Source: Bacillota bacterium (GTDB lineage Bacteria > Bacillota > Clostridia > Clostridiales > Clostridiaceae). From it: DNA of 5,835 nt. Position numbers and translations under genes: made by a program. Shown here piece by piece: positions 1 to 5,479 of the stretch. The stretch's first letter is position 1; every line of letters starts with the position of its first letter. Below the pieces are notes generated by a model. It saw nothing but the letters and a program-made list of their open reading frames with translations, searched no databases and was not told the origin of the DNA. The DNA lies in NCBI GenBank assembly GCA_030706015.1, contig JAUZPI010000155.1:1-5835 (forward strand), written 5' to 3'.

Positions 1-263
1 GAATAATTAAGGATTTATATAAGGTTAATATGAATGAAACACAAAAGTCAAAATTACTTCAGGATATACCAGAAGTAGATATAGTTATAAAAATGGGCTG
101 TAATGTAGTATGTCCATATCTGCCTTCAAAGCATATGGAAGACTGGGGCTTAGAGGAACCATCAGGTAAAAGTGATGAAGAATTTATTAAAACTGCAAAA
201 GCTATTGAAGAAAAAGTAAAAGATCTAGCAAAAAGAATTAAAAATAATGAAATACAACTATAA
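1..263 (+). CDS. arsC: Arsenate reductase ArsC, C-terminal part (5' end outside window)
   Basis: Reduces arsenate to arsenite in the cytoplasm so that the next gene's product can export it. The reading frame is open from the first whole codon (position 3) and reads IIKDLYKVN before the first internal ATG at 30, so that ATG is not the true start and the N-terminus lies upstream. The visible part has the GCNVVCPYLP segment (cysteine codons at 99-101 and 111-113), followed by EDWGLEEPSGKSDEEF and a charged C-terminal helix. This matches the low-molecular-weight-phosphatase-fold, thiol-coupled ArsC family. The family's nucleophilic N-terminal cysteine loop is off the window. The two visible cysteines are spaced CX3C, closer than the C82/C89 pair of staphylococcal pI258 ArsC, a variant I know from clostridial homologues. 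The acr3 gene starts 18 bases downstream, so the two are surely co-transcribed. Family assignment is firm; the exact thiol partner is not shown. Confidence 0.92.
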   Translation, partial: IIKDLYKVNMNETQKSKLLQDIPEVDIVIKMGCNVVCPYLPSKHMEDWGLEEPSGKSDEEFIKTAKAIEEKVKDLAKRIKNNEIQL

Positions 264-281
264 TAGATAGGAGGGAAAGTT

Positions 282-1328
282 TTGAGCAATAAAACAAGCA
301 GGCTGGCATGGCTGGATAGATATTTAACACTGTGGATTTTCCTGGCAATGGCCTTAGGAGTGCTGCTAGGCTGGGGACTCCCTGGCATAGCTAATAGCCT
401 ATCTTCACTTTCAGTTGGCACCACATCTATCCCTATAGCAGCAGGGCTGATAGTAATGATGTATCCGCCGCTGGCAAAAGTAAATTATAAAGAGCTTGGA
501 AAAGTATTCAGAAATCCAAAGGTTCTAGGATTATCTCTTATACAAAACTGGATTATAGGACCTGTGCTCATGTTTATTCTGGCTGTTGTATTTTTACACT
601 CATATCCTGAATTTATGACTGGACTTATACTTATTGGTTTAGCTAGATGCATAGCTATGGTAATAGTGTGGAATAACCTTGCAGATGGAGATAATGAATA
701 TGCTGCGTCACTTGTAGCCTTTAACTCAATATTTCAGGTCATTTTTTACTCCATTTACTCCTATGTATTTATAACAGTGCTTCCAACCTGGTTTGGGTTA
801 ACTGGTTATAAAGTTGATATATCTATGGGGGAAGTAGCTAAATCAGTAGTGATTTATTTGGGAATTCCATTTGCGGCTGGGTTACTCACTCGTTTAATAT
901 TAGAGCCAATAAAGGGAACAGAATGGTACACCAAAAAATTCATACCTAAGATTAGTCCACTGGCTTTAATAGCCCTGCTATTTACCATAGTAGTAATGTT
1001 TATGTACAAAGGTAAATATATAGTGGAGCTTCCTCTAGATGTTGTGAGAATCGCTATTCCGCTTCTCATTTACTTTGCATTTATGTTTGCAGCTTCCTTC
1101 TTTATAAGTTACAGGGCAGGCATAGATTACAAAAAAACTACCACACTGGCCTTTACAGCAGCAAGTAACAATTTTGAGCTGGCAATCGCAGTGGCAGTAG
1201 CGGTATTTGGAATAGAATCTAAAGAAGCCTTCACAGCGGTTATAGGACCTCTTGTAGAGGTGCCGGTGATGATAGGGCTTGTTAATGTAGCACGATTATG
1301 GAGAAAAAAATATTTCTCGAAGAAATAA
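282..1328 (+). CDS. acr3: Acr3-family arsenite efflux permease
   Basis: Integral membrane transporter that exports arsenite made by the preceding ArsC. The 348-residue length is usual for Acr3. About ten hydrophobic segments are visible, beginning with LDRYLTLWIFLAMALGVLLGW near residue 11. The only cysteine, C123 in GLARCIAMVIVWNNLADGD, corresponds to the cysteine that family studies show is required for arsenite transport. Other Acr3 signatures are NWIIGPVLMF (residues 89-98), AASNNFELAIAVAVAVFG (293-310, with conserved E299) and GPLVEVPVM (322-330). The start is a TTG at 282: AGGAGGG (269-275) lies six bases upstream, and the resulting N-terminus (MSNKTSRLAWLDRYLTLWIF) fits the family. It is the last gene of the ars operon; a strong intrinsic terminator follows 16 bases after the stop. 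An ArsB-type pump is excluded by length and motifs. Confidence 0.95.
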   Translation: MSNKTSRLAWLDRYLTLWIFLAMALGVLLGWGLPGIANSLSSLSVGTTSIPIAAGLIVMMYPPLAKVNYKELGKVFRNPKVLGLSLIQNWIIGPVLMFILAVVFLHSYPEFMTGLILIGLARCIAMVIVWNNLADGDNEYAASLVAFNSIFQVIFYSIYSYVFITVLPTWFGLTGYKVDISMGEVAKSVVIYLGIPFAAGLLTRLILEPIKGTEWYTKKFIPKISPLALIALLFTIVVMFMYKGKYIVELPLDVVRIAIPLLIYFAFMFAASFFISYRAGIDYKKTTTLAFTAASNNFELAIAVAVAVFGIESKEAFTAVIGPLVEVPVMIGLVNVARLWRKKYFSKK

Positions 1329-1344
1329 AATATATGTAATAGAT

Positions 1345-1388
1345 ATAGAGTAAGGTGGGATATATGACGTACCTTACTCTATTTTTTT
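1345..1388 (+). terminator. Intrinsic terminator of the ars operon
   Basis: A perfect 12-bp stem, ATAGAGTAAGGT (1345-1356) paired with ACCTTACTCTAT (1371-1382), encloses a 14-base loop and runs into seven consecutive T (1382-1388). It starts 16 bases after the acr3 stop. This is a textbook Rho-independent terminator and marks the end of the arsenic operon. Confidence 0.93.
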
Positions 1389-1405
1389 CTATATTGTCAT
1401 AGTAT

Positions 1406-1436
1406 ACTGCAATTGGCTTAATTACAATGCAGTTTT
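1406..1436 (+). other. Second, weaker hairpin in the acr3 downstream spacer
   Basis: ACTGCA (1406-1411) pairs with TGCAGT (1428-1433). Bulging A1412 adds two more pairs (T1413-A1427 and T1414-A1426), giving about 8 bp over an 11-base loop, followed by four T. It could act as a back-up terminator behind the strong one at 1345-1388. The short T run and the bulge make this uncertain. Confidence 0.3.
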
Positions 1437-1491
1437 CAGTTCAGAATAATATGTAGTCATGGTAAAGAATGGGTAAGAAAAAAAGATGGCA

Positions 1492-1520
1492 TTGAGGATT
1501 ACAATATTTTTCTATAAAAT
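1492..1520 (+). promoter_or_regulatory. Probable sigma-A promoter for the 1577 gene
   Basis: TTGAGG (1492-1497, four of six matches to TTGACA) lies 17 bases upstream of TAAAAT (1515-1520, five of six matches to TATAAT). The promoter is beyond the ars terminator and about 55 bases before the start codon at 1577, which fits an independently transcribed unit. A perfect 10-bp palindrome, AACAGCTGTT (1533-1542), follows close to the expected transcription start. Confidence 0.45.
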
Positions 1521-1576
1521 TAAATTATAGATAACAGCTGTTCATTCTAAATTAATAAATTGAGGGGCGAATATAC

Positions 1577-2620
1577 ATGAAAAACATAGATAAAGAATTA
1601 ATTGAGTGGGCTATCAATAGAATAGAAACAGAATTTAAGGGAGAGATTAGTCTGCTACTTGGAAGAAAAGGAGCATGTAAGACACCGGAGGATAGAGATG
1701 ATATGGCGCTTGACTTTTTTATACCAGCTTGCGATCATGGATATTCTCTTGCAAGAACTTTTATAATTGAAGATATGGGATATGATTTGTTTCCAATGTC
1801 CTGGAAAAGAGTAGAGGGGCTGTCAACATTAAATGAAGGTATTGCATTTTGTCTTGCGGATAGTGAAATTCTATATGCCAGAAATGATGCGGATAGAGAA
1901 CGTTTTGAGTTACTAAGAAAAACTTTGTTTAATAATTTGAAAAATAAAGAATTTATATATATAAAGTCCTTGGAAAAAATTAATTCAGCAATGGACCTAT
2001 ATAAAACCATGGTCTTTGAGAAGTCTCTTAGTAATATTAGAAAGGCTGCTGGAGGAATTATTGAGTATTTAAGTGAGGCATTAGCGATAATTAATGGTAC
2101 CTACCTGAAAAGGGATTATGGATATTCACAAAGAGTAGAACAGATAAAGTCATTCCAAAAGATTCCGGCTGCTTTTTTAGAAAATTATGAAGAAATCCTT
2201 AGAGCGAAAAACAACGAGACAATATTTAAAGCAGTCCATAATTTAACGGGAGAAACAAGAGAGTTTTTTGAGGAATTTGCACCTGAGAGAAATTTAAAAA
2301 GTTATAATTTTGATGAATTGGCAGGATGGTATGAAGAAGCAAGATATACCTTCAGGCGTATCGCCTATGCATGTAAGAATAATAAATATATAGAGTGTTT
2401 TCATTTGGGGGGGTATTTACAAGTAGAGTTTGATATTCTTACCGAAGAGGCAGGCTTAGATAAGATGGATTTACTTGGCATTTACGATGTCAATGATTTG
2501 TCTACTTTTGAAAAACGTGCAGAGGAAATAGAGGAATACATCGTTTATGAAATAAAGAAACATGGGGGAGTTTTAAGAAAGTATGATAACCTTGAAGAAT
2601 TTTTAGAGAAGCAAATATAG
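1577..2620 (+). CDS. Nucleotidyltransferase-like protein with degenerate active site, function unknown
   Basis: A 347-residue soluble protein with no signal peptide or membrane segment. Residues 1-100 resemble the N-terminal fold of clostridial proteins with a Pol-beta-type nucleotidyltransferase domain: a first helix (ELIEWAINRIETEF), a strand (EISLLLG), ALDFFIPACDHGY (44-56), GYDLFPMSW (68-76) and FCLADSEILYAR (91-102). In active enzymes the strand is followed by a GS motif and a DxD pair; here there is GR at 29-30 and only one acidic residue, D46, in the expected strand, with D70 a possible third carboxylate. The rest (about 105-330) is charged and mostly helical, ending in LDKMDLLGIYDVNDLSTFEKRAEE. 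I infer a pseudo-enzyme or a diverged family member; the family link is from memory of related sequences. Start ATG 1577 has GAGGGG (1562-1567) nine bases upstream. The CD3324-type gene follows after 42 bases, probably in one operon. Confidence 0.72.
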   Translation: MKNIDKELIEWAINRIETEFKGEISLLLGRKGACKTPEDRDDMALDFFIPACDHGYSLARTFIIEDMGYDLFPMSWKRVEGLSTLNEGIAFCLADSEILYARNDADRERFELLRKTLFNNLKNKEFIYIKSLEKINSAMDLYKTMVFEKSLSNIRKAAGGIIEYLSEALAIINGTYLKRDYGYSQRVEQIKSFQKIPAAFLENYEEILRAKNNETIFKAVHNLTGETREFFEEFAPERNLKSYNFDELAGWYEEARYTFRRIAYACKNNKYIECFHLGGYLQVEFDILTEEAGLDKMDLLGIYDVNDLSTFEKRAEEIEEYIVYEIKKHGGVLRKYDNLEEFLEKQI

Positions 2621-2662
2621 GGACATGTAGAATAAAAATATTGAATTGGGAATGGGATAACT

Positions 2663-2923
2663 ATGAAATATAGAAATGCTTCAGAAATTTTGCCGGATAA
2701 ATTGCTTCGAGAAATACAGAAATACACATCAGGAGAAGCAATATATATTCCTCAAGTTACTGAAAGGCAGAAATGGGGAGAAGGATCCGGGGCACGTAGA
2801 TATTATGAGGAACGAAACCAGAGAATATGTGAGAAACATGAAGCTGGTGCCTCCATGGAAGAGATAGCAGATACTTTTAACTTGTCTATAGAAACTATTA
2901 GAAAGATTATACATCGCAAATAG
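2663..2923 (+). CDS. CD3324 family small HTH protein
   Basis: An 86-residue, highly charged protein that matches the CD3324 family pattern: an N-terminal segment MKYRNASEILPDKLLREIQKY, then EAIYIP (residues 25-30), a conserved RQKWGEGSGARRYYEERN block (35-52), and a C-terminal helix-turn-helix (about 61-86, GASMEEIADTFNLSIETIRKII). The C-terminal HTH resembles Mor-type or sigma-region-4-type DNA-binding helices, so a small transcription factor or nucleoid-associated role is likely, but no member's target is known to me. The start at 2663 has only a weak ribosome binding site (GGGA, 2654-2657), which suggests some translational coupling to the gene ending at 2620. The unit ends at the stem at 2944-2983. 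A plus-strand frame at 2676-2867 overlapping this gene is its shadow. Confidence 0.85.
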   Translation: MKYRNASEILPDKLLREIQKYTSGEAIYIPQVTERQKWGEGSGARRYYEERNQRICEKHEAGASMEEIADTFNLSIETIRKIIHRK

Positions 2924-2943
2924 GATGAATTCAGACGATATTG

Positions 2944-2983
2944 AAAAACCTATGCTTTAACAACAGTTTTGGCATAGGTTTTT
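2944..2983. terminator. Bidirectional intrinsic terminator
   Basis: AAAAACCTATGC (2944-2955) and GCATAGGTTTTT (2972-2983) form a perfect 12-bp stem around a 16-base loop. Read rightward it ends in five T and stops the transcript of the CD3324-type gene, 20 bases after its stop. Read leftward the A run becomes five T, and the stem begins 4 bases after the methyltransferase stop. It therefore serves both converging genes. Confidence 0.9.
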
Positions 2984-2987
2984 ACAG

Positions 2988-3611
2988 TTACTTACTGCCA
3001 GAGGCCGCAAAAATACTTATAGCTGCCTTTTCCTTACTACAATTTGATTTAGCACAACAATTCTCACCAACGCAATCTACAGAAACATTAGTTAGCCCAG
3101 CCTCTAAAAACCATTTTTTTATATCATCTCTGTTAAAACCCATCCATTTATCATGCTGTTCAGTTTTTAAAAAATGAAATTCATGTTCATCTAAATCAGT
3201 TAAAACAAGTTTACCACCGGATTTTAACACTCGTACCATTTCCTTTATGGCCTTAGCTGGTGATTGGACATGATGCAGGTACATATTTGCAAACACATAA
3301 TCCAAAGTACTATTTTCAATAGGTAAAGCCTCAGATTCACCTATTCTATATTCAATTAAGTTATTGATTCCAAAACGTCTTTTCATTTGCAGCAGCATGG
3401 CCTCAGATTCGTCTACAGCAATAACCTTCAAGCCTTGAGCAACTAACCCATCAGTTACAAAGCCTGTACCAGCACCTATATCAGCAGCTATCTTTCCTGA
3501 GGTAATCTCTGCCACTTGAAATGCTTTTTCACGAACTGCAATTGAAAAAAAGCTTTCACGCATACGGTCCCAATCACCGGCTATCTTATCAAAGTACTCT
3601 TTACTACTCAT
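2988..3611 (-). CDS. Class I SAM-dependent methyltransferase with C-terminal cysteine cluster
   Basis: Predicted cytoplasmic methyltransferase of 207 residues. It has an N-terminal helix with FDKIAGDWD, SAM motif I AADIGAGTGF (residues 42-51), the acidic end of strand 2 in VIAVDESEAM (D67), IGESEALPIENSTLDYVFANMYLHHV (90-115), VRVLKSGGKLVLTDLDEHEFH, and LGF-type MGFNRDDIKKWFLEAGL. The order is typical of the UbiE/ArsM-like group. Its only cysteines, C180, C185, C186 and C191, form a CX4CCX4C cluster just before the last strand (AAISIFAASG). The substrate is unknown. It lacks the usual three separated cysteines of ArsM, so I do not call it arsM, but a metal, metalloid or redox role is plausible. 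The start is ATG 3611, not GTG 3620, because AGAGG (3620-3624) is placed 8 bases before 3611 and overlaps the GTG. It is transcribed divergently from the LysR gene. Confidence 0.85.
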   Translation of the reverse strand: MSSKEYFDKIAGDWDRMRESFFSIAVREKAFQVAEITSGKIAADIGAGTGFVTDGLVAQGLKVIAVDESEAMLLQMKRRFGINNLIEYRIGESEALPIENSTLDYVFANMYLHHVQSPAKAIKEMVRVLKSGGKLVLTDLDEHEFHFLKTEQHDKWMGFNRDDIKKWFLEAGLTNVSVDCVGENCCAKSNCSKEKAAISIFAASGSK

Positions 3612-3616
3612 ATCAT

Positions 3617-3625
3617 TCACCTCTC
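3617..3625 (-). promoter_or_regulatory. Ribosome binding site that fixes the methyltransferase start
   Basis: On the minus strand GAGAGGTGA reads from 3625 to 3617. It is spaced 8 bases (counted from AGAGG) before ATG 3611. The alternative GTG start at 3620-3618 lies inside this site and would have no spacer, so it is unlikely to be used. Confidence 0.75.
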
Positions 3626-3689
3626 AATTTATGAAATTAGTGGAAATGCTTCTATATTTATTGTAACATTGAAGTAATATAGCTGCATG

Positions 3690-3724
3690 CGATTGTTTCG
3701 ATTGTACTAATCGGTTTTACCGAT
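3690..3724. promoter_or_regulatory. Probable LysR-type operator cluster in the divergent spacer
   Basis: ATCGGTTTTACCGAT (3710-3724) is a perfect palindrome with 6-bp arms and contains TCGG-N5-CCGA with the T-N11-A spacing (T3711, A3723) typical of LysR-family boxes. Just upstream, CGATT-N5-AATCG (3699-3713) forms a second inverted repeat that overlaps it, and CGATTGT is directly repeated at 3690 and 3699 (9-base step). The palindrome ends 14 bases before the LysR start codon and abuts its ribosome binding site (AAAGGAG, 3727-3733). Binding there would fit autorepression, while the left half-sites fit activation of the leftward methyltransferase. Regulator binding is inferred. Confidence 0.6.
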
Positions 3725-3738
3725 AGAAAGGAGTTAGA

Positions 3739-4638
3739 ATGGAACTACAACACCTTACGACCTTCATAACCATTGCAAAGATAGGCAGTTTTACAAAGGC
3801 AGCGGAGATTCTGGACTATGCTCAATCTAGTGTCAGCGCTCATGTAAGAGCACTAGAGGAAGAACTTGAGGTAAGACTTTTTGAACGCTTGGGACGGGAA
3901 GTTTCATTAACTGAGGAAGGTAAGAGATTATTTATTTATGCAGAACAATTATTGAAGCTAGCGGAGGAAACAAAGGAATCCGTAACTGGCAACACTTTGC
4001 CTAAAGGGACCTTAACTATTGGTGCTCCTGAATCCTTGTGTACCTTTATGCTTCCTAGTATTCTACAAGAGTATCGCAAGCGTTTTCCAAAGGTTAAATT
4101 AGTTTTAAAGCTGGGAAGCTGCCGAGAAATACTTGCATGGCTTAAGAAAAATATTATCGATATAGCTTTTTTACTGGATACTCCCCTTAATATTCCGGAC
4201 CTTATCTCTGAGAACTTGTGTCATGAGCAATTCTCATTGATTTCAGGAACTACACGCAAGCTTACAAATAATGATGTGGTTGAACCTGGAGATCTTCAAG
4301 GTGAGGATTTGCTACTTATTGAAGAGGATGGCTGCTGCTATAGAATGATATTTGAATCAATCTTAGCAGAATCGGGAGTACATCCAGGTTCAATTCAGGA
4401 ATTTGGAAGTGTGGAGACCATAAAAAGATGTACCATAAGCGGGCTAGGGATTTCTATTCTCCCAAGAATAGCTGTTGAAGATGAAATTAATAGAGGACTG
4501 CTTAAGGAATTACCCTGGAAAGCTCCTGATTTTAATATATACACTCAGGTTCTCTATCATAAACATAAATGGTTATCGCCTTCAATGGCAGCCATTATAG
4601 AATTATCAAAACAGATGATTGATTCATGTAAAGAATAA
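3739..4638 (+). CDS. LysR family transcriptional regulator
   Basis: A 299-residue regulator of usual LysR length. Residues 1-60 are the winged HTH (MELQHLTTFITIAKIGSFTKAAEILDYAQSSVSAHVRALEEELEVRLFER), followed by a linker helix (about 60-85) and a two-lobed effector domain beginning at GTLTIGAPESL (90-100). Effector-domain landmarks are PSILQEYRKRFPKVKL (106-121), DGCCYR (197-202) and SVETIKRCTISGLGISILPRIAV (224-246). Seven cysteines are present (101, 128, 161, 199, 200, 231, 297), but several sit where LysR relatives often have one, so they do not by themselves show a thiol sensor. The start at 3739 has AAAGGAG (3727-3733) five bases upstream. Divergence from the methyltransferase, with box-like repeats between them, makes that gene its most likely target and predicts self-regulation. 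The effector is unknown. No clear terminator follows. Confidence 0.93.
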   Translation: MELQHLTTFITIAKIGSFTKAAEILDYAQSSVSAHVRALEEELEVRLFERLGREVSLTEEGKRLFIYAEQLLKLAEETKESVTGNTLPKGTLTIGAPESLCTFMLPSILQEYRKRFPKVKLVLKLGSCREILAWLKKNIIDIAFLLDTPLNIPDLISENLCHEQFSLISGTTRKLTNNDVVEPGDLQGEDLLLIEEDGCCYRMIFESILAESGVHPGSIQEFGSVETIKRCTISGLGISILPRIAVEDEINRGLLKELPWKAPDFNIYTQVLYHKHKWLSPSMAAIIELSKQMIDSCKE

Positions 4639-4704
4639 AATTAATTGCAGCAGATGGACCAGCTAATTTATCGAGTTGCTTAGTATTAAATTATGAAGAA
4701 AATT

Positions 4705-4710
4705 TATAAT
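4705..4710 (+). promoter_or_regulatory. Possible -10 element for the acetyltransferase gene
   Basis: A perfect TATAAT lies 30 bases upstream of the start at 4741, in an AT-rich spacer. There is no convincing -35 at 16-18 bases; the nearest, TTGCTT (4676-4681), is 23 bases away. Read-through from the LysR gene is an alternative source of transcript. Confidence 0.35.
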
Positions 4711-4727
4711 GAATAATTTACCAAAAT

Positions 4728-4732
4728 GGAGG
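4728..4732 (+). promoter_or_regulatory. Ribosome binding site that fixes the acetyltransferase start
   Basis: GGAGG at 4728-4732 is 8 bases before ATG 4741. The upstream in-frame ATG at 4726 overlaps this site and has no ribosome binding site of its own, so translation from 4726 (adding MEVNK) is unlikely. Confidence 0.85.
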
Positions 4733-4740
4733 TAAACAAA

Positions 4741-5307
4741 ATGAATGCATCAGTAGATATAAGTAATGTTATCATTGAAACAAAACGACTAATCATTCGA
4801 CCTTGGAAAAGCGAAGACTTGAATGATTTTTATGAATATGCATCTGTTGATGGTGTAGGGCAGATGGCAGGATGGAATACTCATAAATCAAAAGAAGAAT
4901 CTCAAGAAATTCTAAAACTTTTTATTGAAGATAGAAACGTTTTTGCACTAGAGTTAAAGACAAATAGAAAAGTTATCGGCTCTATTGGGCTTGAAAAAAT
5001 TGGGGTTGACTTGGGAGAACCATATACCAGCTTAATAGGTAGAGAAATTGGATATGTTCTAAGTAAAGAATATTGGGGACAAAGTTTAATGCCTGAAGCG
5101 GTAATGAGTGTTATGGATTACTGCTATAAAGATTTGAATTGTGAATTTCTGCAGTGCAGCCATGCTGTTGGAAATGAACAATCCAAAAGAGTTATTGAGA
5201 AAGTTGGTTTTCAGTATGTACAAGATTATGAGCGTACTGTAATAAATGGAAACACACGTAAGTCTAAGGTATATGTCAAACAACAACCATACGAGACACA
5301 AAGCTAA
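4741..5307 (+). CDS. GNAT family N-acetyltransferase (RimJ/RimL type)
   Basis: Transfers an acetyl group from acetyl-CoA to an amine of a protein N-terminus or small molecule; the acceptor cannot be told from sequence. The 188-residue protein follows the RimJ/RimL layout: IIETKRLIIRPWKSEDLNDFYEY (11-33), a central sheet with KVIGSIGLEKI (77-87), REIGYVLSKEYWGQSLMPEAV (101-121) containing the acetyl-CoA pyrophosphate loop, and the C-terminal motif GNEQSKRVIEKVGF (144-157). In the loop the usual Gly of GQG is Ser116 (WGQSLMPEA), a mild deviation that probably still allows binding. The start is 4741, set by GGAGG at 4728-4732. It follows the LysR gene by about 100 bases on the same strand, but nothing ties it functionally to the methyltransferase. 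Antibiotic acetylation cannot be excluded but nothing points to it. Confidence 0.88.
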   Translation: MNASVDISNVIIETKRLIIRPWKSEDLNDFYEYASVDGVGQMAGWNTHKSKEESQEILKLFIEDRNVFALELKTNRKVIGSIGLEKIGVDLGEPYTSLIGREIGYVLSKEYWGQSLMPEAVMSVMDYCYKDLNCEFLQCSHAVGNEQSKRVIEKVGFQYVQDYERTVINGNTRKSKVYVKQQPYETQS

Positions 5308-5360
5308 AAGAAGCCAGTGAATGAGCAATGAATTACTTTGGAACAAGGATTAAGGATATA

Positions 5361-5369
5361 TGTTATAAT
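5361..5369 (+). promoter_or_regulatory. Extended -10 promoter for the 5480 gene
   Basis: TGTTATAAT (5361-5369) is a perfect -10 hexamer with the TG extension. TTGGAA (5338-5343) could act as a -35 but the 20-base spacer is long, so the extended -10 probably carries the promoter. It predicts a 5' leader of roughly 100 bases before the start at 5480. In that leader AGCTAATA occurs twice (5396-5403, 5410-5417) and AATGCTAA twice (5379-5386, 5456-5463). I see no riboswitch or strong hairpin in it. Confidence 0.6.
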
Positions 5370-5479
5370 AAAGACTGTAATGCTAAGAATAATGTAGCTA
5401 ATAATCAGAAGCTAATACTATGAGGGTATCATGGTCAAATTGTAAATTAATTTAGAATGCTAATTCATAGGAGGAAATA

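Noticed and set aside
59..424. Minus-strand open frame of 121 codons
   Set aside because: It lies opposite arsC and the acr3 start, both well-supported genes, and its translation resembles no family I know.
854..1069. Minus-strand open frame inside acr3
   Set aside because: Antisense shadow of a conserved membrane protein gene.
1735..2010. Minus-strand open frame inside the nucleotidyltransferase-like gene
   Set aside because: Antisense shadow without a family match or regulatory signals.
2545..2914. Open frames on both strands overlapping the CD3324-type gene (2545-2727, 2676-2867, 2729-2914)
   Set aside because: The CD3324-type protein is recognisable and accounts for this DNA; the others are out-of-frame or antisense shadows.
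1577..2923. Toxin-antitoxin (HEPN/MNT-like) interpretation of the two-gene unit
   Set aside because: No HEPN RX4-6H motif is visible, the first protein is much larger than MNT antitoxins, and its nucleotidyltransferase residues are missing.
2941..3177. Plus-strand open frame of 78 codons
   Set aside because: It begins in the terminator stem and runs antisense to the conserved cysteine-containing end of the methyltransferase.
2988..3611. Calling the methyltransferase ArsM
   Set aside because: The protein is shorter than ArsM and its cysteines are all in one C-terminal cluster instead of the dispersed ArsM pattern.
3739..4638. LysR cysteines as proof of a thiol or arsenite sensor
   Set aside because: Cysteines in ESLCT, DGC-YR and KRCTISGLG contexts occur at common positions in this LysR subgroup, so they are not distinctive.
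4639..4680. Possible terminator after the LysR gene
   Set aside because: Only a partial AATTA/TAATT pairing around the spacer, with no stable GC stem and no T run.
5086..5346. Minus-strand open frame at the acetyltransferase 3' end
   Set aside because: Antisense to the GNAT core motifs, with hydrophobic low-complexity translation.
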